Assembly: GCF_022760965.1 (NCBI RefSeq)
Contig: NZ_JAKVIJ010000005.1
Location: 62,001 to 126,000 of the forward strand
DNA: 64,000 nt
Origin: Simplicispira sedimenti
GTDB taxonomy: Bacteria; Pseudomonadota; Gammaproteobacteria; Burkholderiales; Burkholderiaceae_C
Direction of reading: 5' to 3'
Positions 18,542 through 27,900 of the stretch are shown here, in pieces. Below the pieces are notes generated by a model. The model saw only the letters and a program-made list of their open reading frames with translations, searched no databases and was not told the origin of the DNA. The position numbers and the translations under genes were made by a program. Every line of letters starts with the position of its first letter. Position 1 is the first letter of the stretch.

Positions 18542-19825
18542 ATGCAATTCGAAACCCTGGCCGTCCACGGCGGCTACACGCCCGAGCCCACCACGCATTC
18601 CGTCGCCGTGCCGCTCTACCAGACAGTGGCCTACTCGTTCGACAGCGCCCAGCACGGCGCCGACCTGTTCGACCTGAAGGTGCCGGGCAACATCTACACC
18701 CGCATCATGAACCCCACCACCGACGTGCTGGAAAAGCGCGTCGCGGCACTGGAGGGCGGCATCGGCGCGCTGGCCATGGCCTCGGGCATGGCAGCCATCA
18801 CGGCGGCCATCCAGACCATCGCCGAAACCGGTGACAACATCATCTCGGCCAGCACGCTCTACGGCGGCACCTACAACCTGTTCGCCCACACCTTCCCGCA
18901 GCAGGGCATCGAGGTGCGCTTCGCCGACCCGGCCGACCCGGCCAGCTTTGCCAAGCTGATCGACGCGCGCACCAAGGCCGTGTACTGCGAATCCATCGGC
19001 AACCCGCTGGGCAACGTGACCGACATTGCCGCGCTGGCCCAGGTGGCGCACGACCACGGCGTGCCGCTGATCGTGGACAACACCGTGCCCAGCCCCTACC
19101 TGTGCCGCCCCATCGAGCACGGCGCCGACATCGTGGTACACGCGCTCACCAAGTACATGAACGGCCACGGCAACAGCATCGGCGGCATCATCGTGGACAG
19201 CGGCAAGTTCCCCTGGGCCCAGCACAAGGAGCGCTTCAAGCGCCTGAACGAGCCCGACGTGAGCTACCACGGCGTGGTCTATACCGAGGCCCTGGGCCCG
19301 GCCGCCTACATCGCCCGCGCGCGCGTGGTGCCGCTGCGCAACATGGGTGCGGCGCTCTCGCCGTTCAACGCCTGGCTCACGCTGCAGGGCATCGAGACCC
19401 TGCCGCTGCGCATGGACCGCATCTGCGACAACTCCCTGGCCTTGGCCCAGTTCCTGCAGGCCCACCCCAAGGTGGAGTGGGTGCGCTACGCCGGCTTGCC
19501 CGACCATGCCGACCACGCCGTGGTGCAGCGCCAGATGGGTGGCCGCGCTTCGGGCATCCTGTCCTTCGGCCTCAAGAGCAGCGATGCCGACCCGCGCGCC
19601 GCCGGCGCGCGCTTCCTCGACGCATTGCAGCTGTTCACCCGTTTGGTGAACATCGGCGATGCCAAGTCCCTGGCCACGCACCCGGCGTCCACCACGCACC
19701 GCCAGCTCAACCCCGAAGAACTGGCCAAGGCCGGTGTGAGCGAAAACATGGTACGCCTGTCGGTGGGCATCGAGCACCTGCAAGACCTGCAGGCCGACCT
19801 GGCCCAGGCGCTGGACAAGGTCTGA
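18542..19825 (+). CDS. metY: O-acetylhomoserine sulfhydrylase
   Basis: A 427-residue PLP enzyme of the Cys/Met metabolism family that makes homocysteine from O-acetylhomoserine and sulfide. The start MQFETLAVHGGYTPEPTTHS and the PLP lysine Lys204 in VVHALTKYMNGHG are diagnostic, as are YTRIMNPTTDVLEKRVAALEGG and ASGMAAI. The 427-residue length separates the MetY type from the shorter MetB/MetC types (about 390). A clear terminator follows. No recognised SAM riboswitch was seen in the 79 bases upstream. Confidence 0.93.
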   Translation: MQFETLAVHGGYTPEPTTHSVAVPLYQTVAYSFDSAQHGADLFDLKVPGNIYTRIMNPTTDVLEKRVAALEGGIGALAMASGMAAITAAIQTIAETGDNIISASTLYGGTYNLFAHTFPQQGIEVRFADPADPASFAKLIDARTKAVYCESIGNPLGNVTDIAALAQVAHDHGVPLIVDNTVPSPYLCRPIEHGADIVVHALTKYMNGHGNSIGGIIVDSGKFPWAQHKERFKRLNEPDVSYHGVVYTEALGPAAYIARARVVPLRNMGAALSPFNAWLTLQGIETLPLRMDRICDNSLALAQFLQAHPKVEWVRYAGLPDHADHAVVQRQMGGRASGILSFGLKSSDADPRAAGARFLDALQLFTRLVNIGDAKSLATHPASTTHRQLNPEELAKAGVSENMVRLSVGIEHLQDLQADLAQALDKV

Positions 19826-19837
19826 GCCTTGCCCTGC

Positions 19838-19868
19838 CACCCGGGCCTGCACAGGCCCGGGTGATTTT
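19838..19868 (+). terminator. Terminator after metY
   Basis: A near-perfect 26-bp hairpin, CACCCGGGCCTG facing CAGGCCCGGGTG, followed by ATTTTGGGTGTTTTT. Confidence 0.85.
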
Positions 19869-19930
19869 GGGTGTTTTTGGCCCCCAGCGCCCATGCATCA
19901 AGCGCAAGCAGCTATTTTTTTGATAGCTTA
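19864..19930. repeat. Dispersed TAGCTAT/GCGCTTG-type repeat
   Basis: Contains CCCAGCGCCC, CAAGCGCAAGCAGCTATTTT and TTTGATAGCTTA. A family member abutting the metY terminator. Confidence 0.65.
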
Positions 19931-20045
19931 TTCGACGGTACGCCCCAGCGCTCGGGCGTATTCATAAGCCCCTGGCAGGTCAAGGTTGGGGCAGCGCTGC
20001 AAGAATGCGGCGCATCAACCGCGCCCTTCCTCCTGCCGATACCCC

Positions 20046-21092
20046 ATGGACTCCATCAGCCAGGCTGCCCTGGGCAGCGCCGTCGTTCTTGCCACCCTGG
20101 GGCGGCGCACGGCCGCCTGGAAGGCCGCACTGTGGGGCGCGGCGGCGGGCACGCTGCCGGACCTGGACGCCTTCATCGACCATGGCGAACCACTGCTCAA
20201 CATGGTGCGCCACCGGGCCGAGAGCCATTCCCTCTTTTTCCTGGCGCTGGCCAGCGCGCCGCTGGGCTGGTTGGTGGCCCGCCTGCAGGGCGAGCGGCAA
20301 CTGTGGCACCGCTGGTGGCTGGCGCTGGCCCTGGCGCTGCTGACACACCCCCTGCTGGATGTGCTGACCGTCTATGGCACGCAGTTGCTGCAGCCGTTCA
20401 CGGACCACCCCTACGGCGTGGGCAGCATGTTCATCATCGACCCGCTCTACACCCTGCCCCTGCTGGTGGGCGTGGTGGCGGCGCTGCGCCACCCGCAGGG
20501 CCTGCGCTGGAACCAGGCCGGGCTGGTACTGAGCACGGCCTACCTGGGCTGGAGCCTGCTGGCGCAGCAGCATGTGCGCGGCGTATTGGAAGAGGCTCTG
20601 CGTGCCCAGGGCCTGCCCGCCAACCAGGTGCTTGTCACGCCCGCCCCGTTTTCCACCGTGCTGTGGCGCGCCGTGGCCATGGGCCCGGAGCACTACCATG
20701 AGGCCTACTATTCGCTGCTCGACGGCGGCGCCCCAGTGCAGTGGACGCAGCATCCCCGTGGCAGCGCCCTGCGCGCCGCCCATACCGCCCACCCGCACGT
20801 GCAGCGGCTGGAACGCTTCAGCCACGGCTTCATGCGTGTGCAGGCCAGCCCTGAGGGGCGGCTGCAGATCACCGATCTGCGCATGGGGTTGGAGCCCTGC
20901 TATAGCTTCCACTTTGACGTGGGGCCGGCCATCCCCGCCGAGGGCGCGGCAGCAGTGGAAGGCGACCTGCCAACCCAGCAATGGCAGCGCCCCGACCTGC
21001 GCACCGGCCTGGCCTGGTGGTGGCAGCGCCTGTCCGATCCGTCTGCGGGCCCTCTGTCGCGCGTGCCGGGGGTGTCGTCCTGCGGGCGCTGA
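20046..21092 (+). CDS. DUF457/YdjM-type membrane-bound metal-dependent hydrolase
   Basis: A 348-residue inner-membrane protein. MDSISQAALGSAVVLATLGR, GTLPDLDAFI, HRAESHSLFF and LLTHPLLDVLTVYGTQLLQP are the conserved YdjM-type segments, with His/Asp residues that could bind a metal between four or five membrane helices. A soluble C-terminal domain of about 150 residues follows. The ATG at 20046 is preferred because the domain starts there. Biochemical activity is unproven; the hydrolase label is from family annotation. Confidence 0.75.
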   Translation: MDSISQAALGSAVVLATLGRRTAAWKAALWGAAAGTLPDLDAFIDHGEPLLNMVRHRAESHSLFFLALASAPLGWLVARLQGERQLWHRWWLALALALLTHPLLDVLTVYGTQLLQPFTDHPYGVGSMFIIDPLYTLPLLVGVVAALRHPQGLRWNQAGLVLSTAYLGWSLLAQQHVRGVLEEALRAQGLPANQVLVTPAPFSTVLWRAVAMGPEHYHEAYYSLLDGGAPVQWTQHPRGSALRAAHTAHPHVQRLERFSHGFMRVQASPEGRLQITDLRMGLEPCYSFHFDVGPAIPAEGAAAVEGDLPTQQWQRPDLRTGLAWWWQRLSDPSAGPLSRVPGVSSCGR

Positions 21093-21155
21093 AGCACGGG
21101 GCCGGGCAAGGTCCAACCACCAGGGCTGCCGCTCTTGCCATGCCCCCCACTTGCG

Positions 21156-21190
21156 CAAAAAAAAGACCGGCGCACGCGGCGCCGGCCGTC
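21156..21190 (-). terminator. Terminator after ompW
   Basis: On the minus strand a GC stem (GGCCGGCGCCGCGTGCGCCG) is followed by GTCTTTTTTTT, just downstream of the ompW stop. Confidence 0.8.
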
Positions 21191-21229
21191 AAATTACCTT
21201 AGAGAGTATGAGAGACGCTACGGACTGGC

Positions 21230-21820
21230 TCAGAAGCGCCAGCCCAGACCTACGCCCACGAGCACAGGATCGACCTTGAAGCTACCCAGCTTGGCACCGT
21301 TGGCGGTGACATCGGTCTTGATGAAAACCTTCTTGATGTCGAAGTTCAGGTACAGGTTCTTCTGCAGCGGAATGTCCACACCGACCTGCAGCGCGGCACC
21401 GAAGCTGTTGCGGTCGATATCCACGCCGGCAGGCGCCTTCACGCTGGAAAAGCGCGTGTAGTTCAGGCCCGCGCCCACATAGGGCTTGATGCCGGAGGTG
21501 TTGAAGTGGTACTGCAGCAGCAGCGTGGGCGGCAGGTGCTTGAGTGAGCCAATCGCCGCGCCGCCTGCACGCAGTGTGTGCTTTTGCGGCACGGTAAGGA
21601 TCAGTTCGGCCGCCACGTTGGGCGTAAAGAAATAGGAGACATCCACTTCCGGGATGGTCTTGTTGTTGACCGTCAGGCCCAGGGGGGTGCTGTCCTTGTT
21701 GGCGCTGTCCAGATGCACGGCACGGGCACGGACCATCCAGGGGCCTTCCGACTGCTGCGCCAGCGCAGCACCAGAAGTCAGAGCACAGAGAACGGCCACA
21801 GCCAGCAGGTTCTTTTTCAT
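21230..21820 (-). CDS. ompW: Outer membrane protein OmpW
   Basis: A 196-residue eight-stranded beta-barrel porin. A cleavable signal peptide (MKKNLLAVAVLCALTSGAALA) precedes a barrel ending in the outer-membrane signature GLGWRF. IPEVDVSYFFTPNVAAELIL and IKPYVGAGLNYT are OmpW family segments. It carries small hydrophobic solutes. A perfect FNR box lies about 115 bp upstream, which matches the known oxygen-limited control of ompW in other proteobacteria. Confidence 0.93.
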   Translation of the reverse strand: MKKNLLAVAVLCALTSGAALAQQSEGPWMVRARAVHLDSANKDSTPLGLTVNNKTIPEVDVSYFFTPNVAAELILTVPQKHTLRAGGAAIGSLKHLPPTLLLQYHFNTSGIKPYVGAGLNYTRFSSVKAPAGVDIDRNSFGAALQVGVDIPLQKNLYLNFDIKKVFIKTDVTANGAKLGSFKVDPVLVGVGLGWRF

Positions 21821-21933
21821 GGTGATTTCAATCAGGTTTCACGGGGACGACCCCCGTGAACGCATTAGGCCTACTTTGAAAGTGGTCTTTTTTGCTCTGC
21901 ATCAACCGTCCGTATTAACCCTAATTTCAGTGG

Positions 21934-21947
21934 TTGATTCATATCAA
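21934..21947. promoter_or_regulatory. Perfect FNR/Anr box
   Basis: TTGATTCATATCAA matches the FNR consensus TTGAT-N4-ATCAA exactly. It sits between ompW (minus) and the tetR gene (plus) and most likely serves ompW. A second, weaker match (TTGCTCTGCATCAA) lies around 21891-21904, nearer to ompW. Confidence 0.8.
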
Positions 21948-22062
21948 CCACTTTTCTATTATGGTTATTGAGCGCCGTTTGCCCGCCGCCGATGGGCCCA
22001 TTTCCGCCGCCCGTGTCATCTCGGTTACAGCCCCCACGACCAGGTCTCTTGAATTTTAAGAC

Positions 22063-22070
22063 GACCGGTC
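22063..22070. promoter_or_regulatory. Putative TetR operator
   Basis: The palindrome GACCGGTC, inside AGACGACCGGTCATA, lies 14 bp before the tetR start. A partial copy GACCAGGTC is at about 22038. NemR-like regulators bind palindromes with GACC/GGTC arms, so autoregulation of the tetR-nemA operon is plausible. Confidence 0.5.
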
Positions 22071-22083
22071 ATATTATTCATCC

Positions 22084-22719
22084 ATGGCCCGCACTGCTGA
22101 CAAAACCGACATCCCCCTGCGCCTCACCCAGGCAGGCCGCGACCTGTTCTCGCGCCAGGGCTACAACGCTACGGGCATACAGCAGATCACCGACCACGCG
22201 GGCGTGCCCAAGGGTTCGTTCTACAACCACTTCGAAAGCAAGGAAGTGTTTGCCGTGGCCATCATTGAGCAGTACGCCGAGCACCTGCAGCGCTCCTGGG
22301 AGGCCATGATGGCCGCCGCGCCCGCCCAGCCCATGGCCGCCATCCGCTACGTGTTCGCCGAAATGATGGCCTACCACGAACGCAAGGAGCTGCAGGCCGG
22401 CTGCCTGGTGGGCAACTTCGCCGCCGAGATGGCCCTGGCCAGCGACGCCTGCCGCCAGGGCCTGCTGCAGGCGCAACTGGCCTGGCGCGAGCGCCTGGCC
22501 GGCATGATCGAACGCGCCCAGGCGGCAGGCGAGGTCCGTGCCGACCTGCCCGCCCCCGTGCTCTCGGCCCTGGCCTGGGACACCTGGGAAGGCGCCCTGC
22601 TGCGCATGAAGCTCGAAAAATCCACCACGCCGCTGCGCGACAGCATGGCCCTGGTGCTCGACCACCTGTTCCAGCCCGCCGCACCCGCGACGGGCATTCC
22701 CCCCACCACCAAGGAGTAA
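22084..22719 (+). CDS. TetR-family regulator (NemR-like)
   Basis: A 211-residue TetR regulator: HTH at residues about 12-60 (RLTQAGRDLFSRQGYNATGI, QQITDHAGVPKGSFYNHFESK) followed by an all-helical ligand domain with a Cys in QAGCLVGNF, the position where NemR-type sensors react with electrophiles. It is six bases upstream of an old-yellow-enzyme gene, giving the same arrangement as E. coli nemRA. It probably represses the pair until electrophilic compounds appear. Confidence 0.88.
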   Translation: MARTADKTDIPLRLTQAGRDLFSRQGYNATGIQQITDHAGVPKGSFYNHFESKEVFAVAIIEQYAEHLQRSWEAMMAAAPAQPMAAIRYVFAEMMAYHERKELQAGCLVGNFAAEMALASDACRQGLLQAQLAWRERLAGMIERAQAAGEVRADLPAPVLSALAWDTWEGALLRMKLEKSTTPLRDSMALVLDHLFQPAAPATGIPPTTKE

Positions 22720-22725
22720 GCCCCC

Positions 22726-23835
22726 ATGGGTATCCCCGCAGAAACCTTCGCCACCGACGCTCTGTTCCAGCCCCTCAAGCTGGGCCGCATCGAAGTCGCC
22801 AACCGCATGGCCATGGCGCCACTCACGCGCAGCCGCGCCAACGACGCACTGGAACCCACCGACATGGTGGTCGAGTACTACCGCCAGCGTGCCAGCGTGG
22901 GCCTGATCATTGCCGAGGCCACGCAGATCTCTGCCACCGCCCAGGGCTACACCCACACCCCCGGCATCCACACGCCCGCGCAGATCGCCGCCTGGAAGCA
23001 GGTGACCGACGCCGTGCACGCCAAGGGCGGCAAGATCTTCGTGCAGCTCTGGCACACCGGCCGCATGTCGCACAACGCCTTCCAGCCCAACCAGCAGGCG
23101 CCCGTGGCCCCCTCGGCCATCGCCGCCAAGGCCAAGACCTACATCGTCGGCCAGGGTTATGTGGACTGCGCCGTGCCGCGCGCGCTGGAAACCGCCGAAA
23201 TCGCCGGTGTGGTGAACGACTTCCGCCAGGCCGCCGCCAATGCCATCCAGGCAGGTTTTGACGGCGTGGAAATCCACGGCGCCCACGGCTACCTGATCGA
23301 CGCCTTCCTGCGCGACGGCTCCAACCACCGCACCGACCAGTACGGCGGCAGCATCGAGAACCGCGCCCGCTTCCTGCTCGAAGTGATGGCCGCCGTCACG
23401 CAGGAGATCGGCGCCGACCGCGTAGGCATCCGCCTCTCGCCCGTTTCGCCCGTCAACGACTCGTCGGAAAGCAACCCGCAGCCGCTGTTCGAGCACGTGG
23501 TGCGCGAGTTGGAAAAGCTCCACCCGGTGTACATCCACGTCGTCGAAGGCCACACCGGCGGCCCGCGCGACAACGCCCCGTTCGACTACGAGGCCCTGCG
23601 CCGCCTGTATTCGGGCATCTGGATGGTCAACAACGGCTACACCAAGGAAATGGCCGTCGAGGCGCTCACCAGCGGCCGCGCCGACATGGTGTCGTTTGGC
23701 CGCGCCATGATCACTACGCCCGACCTGCCGCGGCGCTTGCGCGACAACCTGCCGCTGAACGAGCCCTTTGCCGACGCCCCCGTGTACGGCGGCACCGGCC
23801 CGCACGGCTACACCGACTACCCTGCCCTGCCCTGA
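22726..23835 (+). CDS. nemA: Old yellow enzyme / N-ethylmaleimide reductase
   Basis: A 369-residue FMN-dependent ene-reductase of the OYE family that reduces activated C=C bonds and nitro compounds with NADPH. PLKLGRIEVANRMAMAPLTR is the N-terminal FMN-binding signature, VQLWHTGRMSH the second, and VEIHGAHGYLIDAFLRDGSN carries the substrate-binding His pair position. RTDQYGGSIENRARFLLEV is conserved. It is translationally linked to the upstream TetR gene. Role: electrophile detoxification. Confidence 0.92.
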   Translation: MGIPAETFATDALFQPLKLGRIEVANRMAMAPLTRSRANDALEPTDMVVEYYRQRASVGLIIAEATQISATAQGYTHTPGIHTPAQIAAWKQVTDAVHAKGGKIFVQLWHTGRMSHNAFQPNQQAPVAPSAIAAKAKTYIVGQGYVDCAVPRALETAEIAGVVNDFRQAAANAIQAGFDGVEIHGAHGYLIDAFLRDGSNHRTDQYGGSIENRARFLLEVMAAVTQEIGADRVGIRLSPVSPVNDSSESNPQPLFEHVVRELEKLHPVYIHVVEGHTGGPRDNAPFDYEALRRLYSGIWMVNNGYTKEMAVEALTSGRADMVSFGRAMITTPDLPRRLRDNLPLNEPFADAPVYGGTGPHGYTDYPALP

Positions 23836-23862
23836 CCCGGTGGCCGACTGCGCGGCGCTGTC

Positions 23863-24840
23863 TCAGCGCTTGCGCAGTTTCTGAAGCAGGGTGACGGCGC
23901 CCAGCACCAGGGAGCCCGCCACGATGCCGGCCACGCCATTGAGCCCGTTGGTGGTCAGCGCCTGCCACAGGCCGCCCAGCGCGCCCTGCGCCACGGCGGC
24001 GCCCGCGCCCTCGATGGCGTGGTGCAGCGGCGCGATGCCGTGCACCAGGATGCCGCCGCCCACCAGGAACATGGCGGCCGTGCCCGCCACCGAGAGGAAT
24101 TTCATCAGCCAGGGCGCCGCCGCCAGCAGCCCTCGGCCCAGGGCCTGCGCGGCGCTGCCGGTCTTCTGGCTGAGCCACAGGCCCAGGTCGTCGAGCTTGA
24201 CGATGCCGCCCACCAGGCCATAGACGCCCACCGTCATGAGGGCGGCAATGCCCACCAGCACCGCCACCTGCTGCAGGAAGGGCGCGGACGCGACCGTGCC
24301 CAGCGCGATGACGATGATTTCCGCCGAGAGGATGAAGTCGGTACGCACCGCGCCCTGGATCTTGTCCTTCTCGAACGCCACCAGGTCCACCGCCGGGTTG
24401 GCGTTGGCCTGCACATGGCTCTCGTGCTCGGCCGCCTCCTCGGCTTCGCTGTGCAGGAACTTGTGCGCCAGTTTCTCCACACCCTCGAAGCACAGGAAGG
24501 CGCCGCCGAGCATCAGCAAGGGCGTGATGAGCACGGGCACGAACGCACTGATGGCCAGCGCCGCCGGCACCAGAATGGCCTTGTTCACCATCGACCCCTT
24601 GGCCACGGCCCAGACCACGGGCAGTTCGCGGTCGGCCCGCACGCCCGTGACTTGCTGCGCGTTGAGCGCCAGGTCGTCGCCCAGCACCCCCGCCGTCTTC
24701 TGCGTGGCCACCTTGGTCATGGCCGCCACATCGTCGGCCACGGCGGCGCTCTTCTTGGCGGCCACCTTGGTCATCACGGCCACGTCGTCGAGGATGGTGG
24801 CGATGTCGTCAAGCAAGGCTAGCAAACTGGCTCCGGCCAT
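23863..24840 (-). CDS. yedI: DUF808 (YedI-like) inner membrane protein
   Basis: A 325-residue protein of the YedI/DUF808 family. MAGASLLALLDDIATILDDV is the diagnostic start, followed by the repeated DDVAAMTKVA segments, KGSMVNKAILVPAALAIS, and several hydrophobic helices in the second half (about 75-110, 165-230, 255-315). LLMLGGAFLCFEGVEKL is also family-specific. The function is unknown in any organism I can recall. It is convergent with nemA. Confidence 0.88.
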   Translation of the reverse strand: MAGASLLALLDDIATILDDVAVMTKVAAKKSAAVADDVAAMTKVATQKTAGVLGDDLALNAQQVTGVRADRELPVVWAVAKGSMVNKAILVPAALAISAFVPVLITPLLMLGGAFLCFEGVEKLAHKFLHSEAEEAAEHESHVQANANPAVDLVAFEKDKIQGAVRTDFILSAEIIVIALGTVASAPFLQQVAVLVGIAALMTVGVYGLVGGIVKLDDLGLWLSQKTGSAAQALGRGLLAAAPWLMKFLSVAGTAAMFLVGGGILVHGIAPLHHAIEGAGAAVAQGALGGLWQALTTNGLNGVAGIVAGSLVLGAVTLLQKLRKR

Positions 24841-24880
24841 GGGCGGTACTCCGGGAAGGGTGAAAAGCGCAGATTATGAA

Positions 24881-24932
24881 CAAAAATAGCTTCCAACGCT
24901 TGTGCATCAAGCGCTGGAAGCTATGGTTTTTG
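24881..24932. repeat. Dispersed TAGCTAT/GCGCTTG-type repeat
   Basis: A strong palindrome: AATAGCTTCCAACGCTTG facing CAAGCGCTGGAAGCTATGG, upstream of yedI and downstream of purL. The most symmetrical copy in the window. Confidence 0.75.
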
Positions 24933-24955
24933 CAGTGGAATAAACCTAGAAAAGC

Positions 24956-27900
24956 TCAACCCACCCACTTGCGCGCATTGCGCCACAGCCGCATCCAGGG
25001 GCTGAAGGCGCTGGGGCCGCCTGCGGCAGCGTGGTCCATCCAGCTCATCTGGATATTGCGGAACACGCGCTCGGGGTGCGGCATCATGGCCGTGAAGCGG
25101 CCGTCCGCGGTGGTCACTGCCGTCAGGCCGCCGGGGCTGCCGTTGGGGTTGAACGGGTACTGCTCGGTGGGCGCGCCCGCGTGGTCCACGAAGCGCATGG
25201 CAGCGATGGCCTTGTCGGCGTTTCCACGGCATTTGAAGTTGGCAAAGCCCTCACCGTGCGCCACGGCGATGGGCAGGCGGCTGCCCGCCATGCCTTGCAG
25301 GAACAGGCTGGGCGATTCCAGCACTTCCACCAGCGACAGGCGGGCCTCGAAGCGCTCGCTCTGGTTGGTGGTGAAGCGCGGCCAGTCCTGCGCGCCGGGG
25401 ATGATGTCGGCCAGTTCGGCGAACATCTGGCAGCCGTTGCACACGCCCAGGCCAAAGGTGTCCTGGCGCGCGAAGAAGCCCTGGAACTGCTCGGCCAGCA
25501 CCTTGTTGAAGGTGATGGAACGCGCCCAGCCGATGCCCGCGCCCAGCGTGTCGCCGTAGCTGAAGCCGCCGCAGGCCACGACGCCCTTGAAATCCTCCAG
25601 ACGTGCGCGCCCGCTCTGCAGATCGGTCATGTGCACGTCGTGCGCCTCGAAGCCCGCTTCGGTGAAGGCATAGGCCATCTCCACATGCGAGTTCACGCCC
25701 TGCTCGCGCAGCACGGCCACCTTGGGCCTGGAGAGGTTCAGGAATGGCGCGGCCACGTCCTGGGCCGGGTCGAACGTCAGGTGCACATGCAGGCCCGGGT
25801 CGGCGGGGGCGCCCGCAGCGGCGTGCTCGGCGTCGGCGCAGGCAGGGTTGTCGCGGCGCTGGCAGATCTGCCAGCTCACGCTGTCCCAGACCTGGTGCAG
25901 GTCTTCGAGCTTGGCACTGAAGATGGCCTTGGCATCGCGCCAGACCTGCAGCTCGCCCTTGCCCGCGGCGATGGGGCTGGCTGCGGGCCGCGTCTTGCCG
26001 ACGAAATGGCTGCAGGCCGAGAGGCCGTGCGTGCGCAGCGTCTGCATGACGTCGTTGCGCTCGCTCGTGCGCACCTGCAGCACCACGCCCAGCTCTTCGT
26101 TGAACAGCGCCTTGAGCGTGAGTTCTTCGCGCCGCGCGCTGACCTGACCGGCCCAGTTCTTGGCGTCGCCCGCGTCCATGCGGCTGTCGTTGATGCCGTC
26201 GCCCTCGGTGACGAGCATGTCCACATTCAGCGCCACGCCCACGTGGCCGGCAAAGGCCATCTCGGCCACGGCGGCGAGCAGGCCGCCGTCACTGCGGTCG
26301 TGGTAGGCCAGGATCTGGCCCTTGGCGCGCAGCGCGTTCACGGCGTTCACCAGATTCACCAGATCCTTGGCATCATCGAGGTCGGGCACGGTGTCGCCCG
26401 CCTGGTTCAGCACCTGGCCCAGGATGCTGCCGCCCATGCGGCACTGGCCCTTGCCCAGGTCGATGAGCACCAGCGTGGTGTCTTCCTCGGTGGCGTCGAG
26501 CTGCGGCGTGAGCGTACCGCGAACATCCTGCAACGTGGCGAAGCTGCTCACGATCAGGCTGACGGGCGAGACCACCTTCTTCTGCGCGTCGCCATCCTTC
26601 CACTGCGTGCGCATGGAGAGCGAATCCTTGCCCACGGGGATGCTCACGCCCAGTTGCGGGCACAGCTCCAGGCCCACGGCCTTGACGGTGGCATACAGGT
26701 CGGCGTCTTCGCCCGGTTCGCCGCAGGCGGCCATCCAGTTGGCGCTGAGCTTGACGCGCGGCAGCTCGATGGGCGCCGCCAGCAGGTTGGTAATGCTTTC
26801 CGCCACCGCCATGCGGCCCGAGGCGGGGGCGTTGAGGGCGGCCAGCGGCGTGCGCTCGCCCATGGCCATGGCCTCGCCGGCAAAGCCCTTGTAATCGGCC
26901 AGCGTCACGGCGCAGTCGGCCACAGGCAGCTGCCAGGGGCCGACCATCTGGTCACGGTGCGTGAGACCGCCCACGGTGCGGTCGCCGATGGTGATGAGGA
27001 AGCGCTTGGACGCCACGGTGGGGTGGCTCAACACGTCGATCACGGCCTTCTGCAGCGGCACGCCGGTCAAGTCGATGGGCGTGAACTGGCGCTGCACGGT
27101 TTGCACATCGCGGTGCATCTTGGGCGGCTTGCCCAGCAGCACGGACATGGGCATGTCCACGGGGAGCTTCTGGTCGGCCGCCTGCGCGGCGGTGTCTTCC
27201 AGCACGAGCTGGCGCTCTTCGGTAGCGGTGCCGATCACGGCGAACGGACAACGCTCGCGCTCGCAGAACGCGCGGAACTGGGCGAGCGATTCGGGCGCGA
27301 TGGCCAGCACGTAGCGCTCCTGGCTTTCGTTGGACCAGATTTCCTTGGGCGCCAGGCCCGATTCTTCGAGCTGCACGGCGCGCAGGTCAAAGCGCGCACC
27401 GCGCCCGGCGTCGTTCGTCAGCTCGGGGAAGGCGTTGGACAGGCCGCCCGCGCCCACGTCGTGGATGGCCAGGATGGGGTTGTCCGTGCCCAGCGCCCAG
27501 CAGTGGTTGATGACCTCCTGCGCGCGGCGCTCGATCTCGGGGTTGCCGCGCTGCACGGAGTCGAAATCCAGCTCCGCCGCGTTCTGGCCCGTGGCCATGG
27601 AGCTGGCCGCGCCGCCGCCCATGCCGATGCGCATGCCAGGGCCGCCCAGCTGCACCAGCAGCGTGCCGGCGGGGAATTCGATCTTCTGCGTGAGCCGGGC
27701 GTCGATGCTGCCCAGCCCGCCCGCGATCATGATGGGCTTGTGGTAACCGCGCGCCACGCCCGCCACGGTCTGCTCGTACTCGCGGAAGTAGCCCGCCAGG
27801 TTGGGCCGGCCGAACTCGTTGTTGAACGCGGCGCCGCCCAGCGGCCCCTCGGTCATGATCTGCAGCGGGCTGGCGATGTGCTCGGGCTTGCCGCCGGGCT

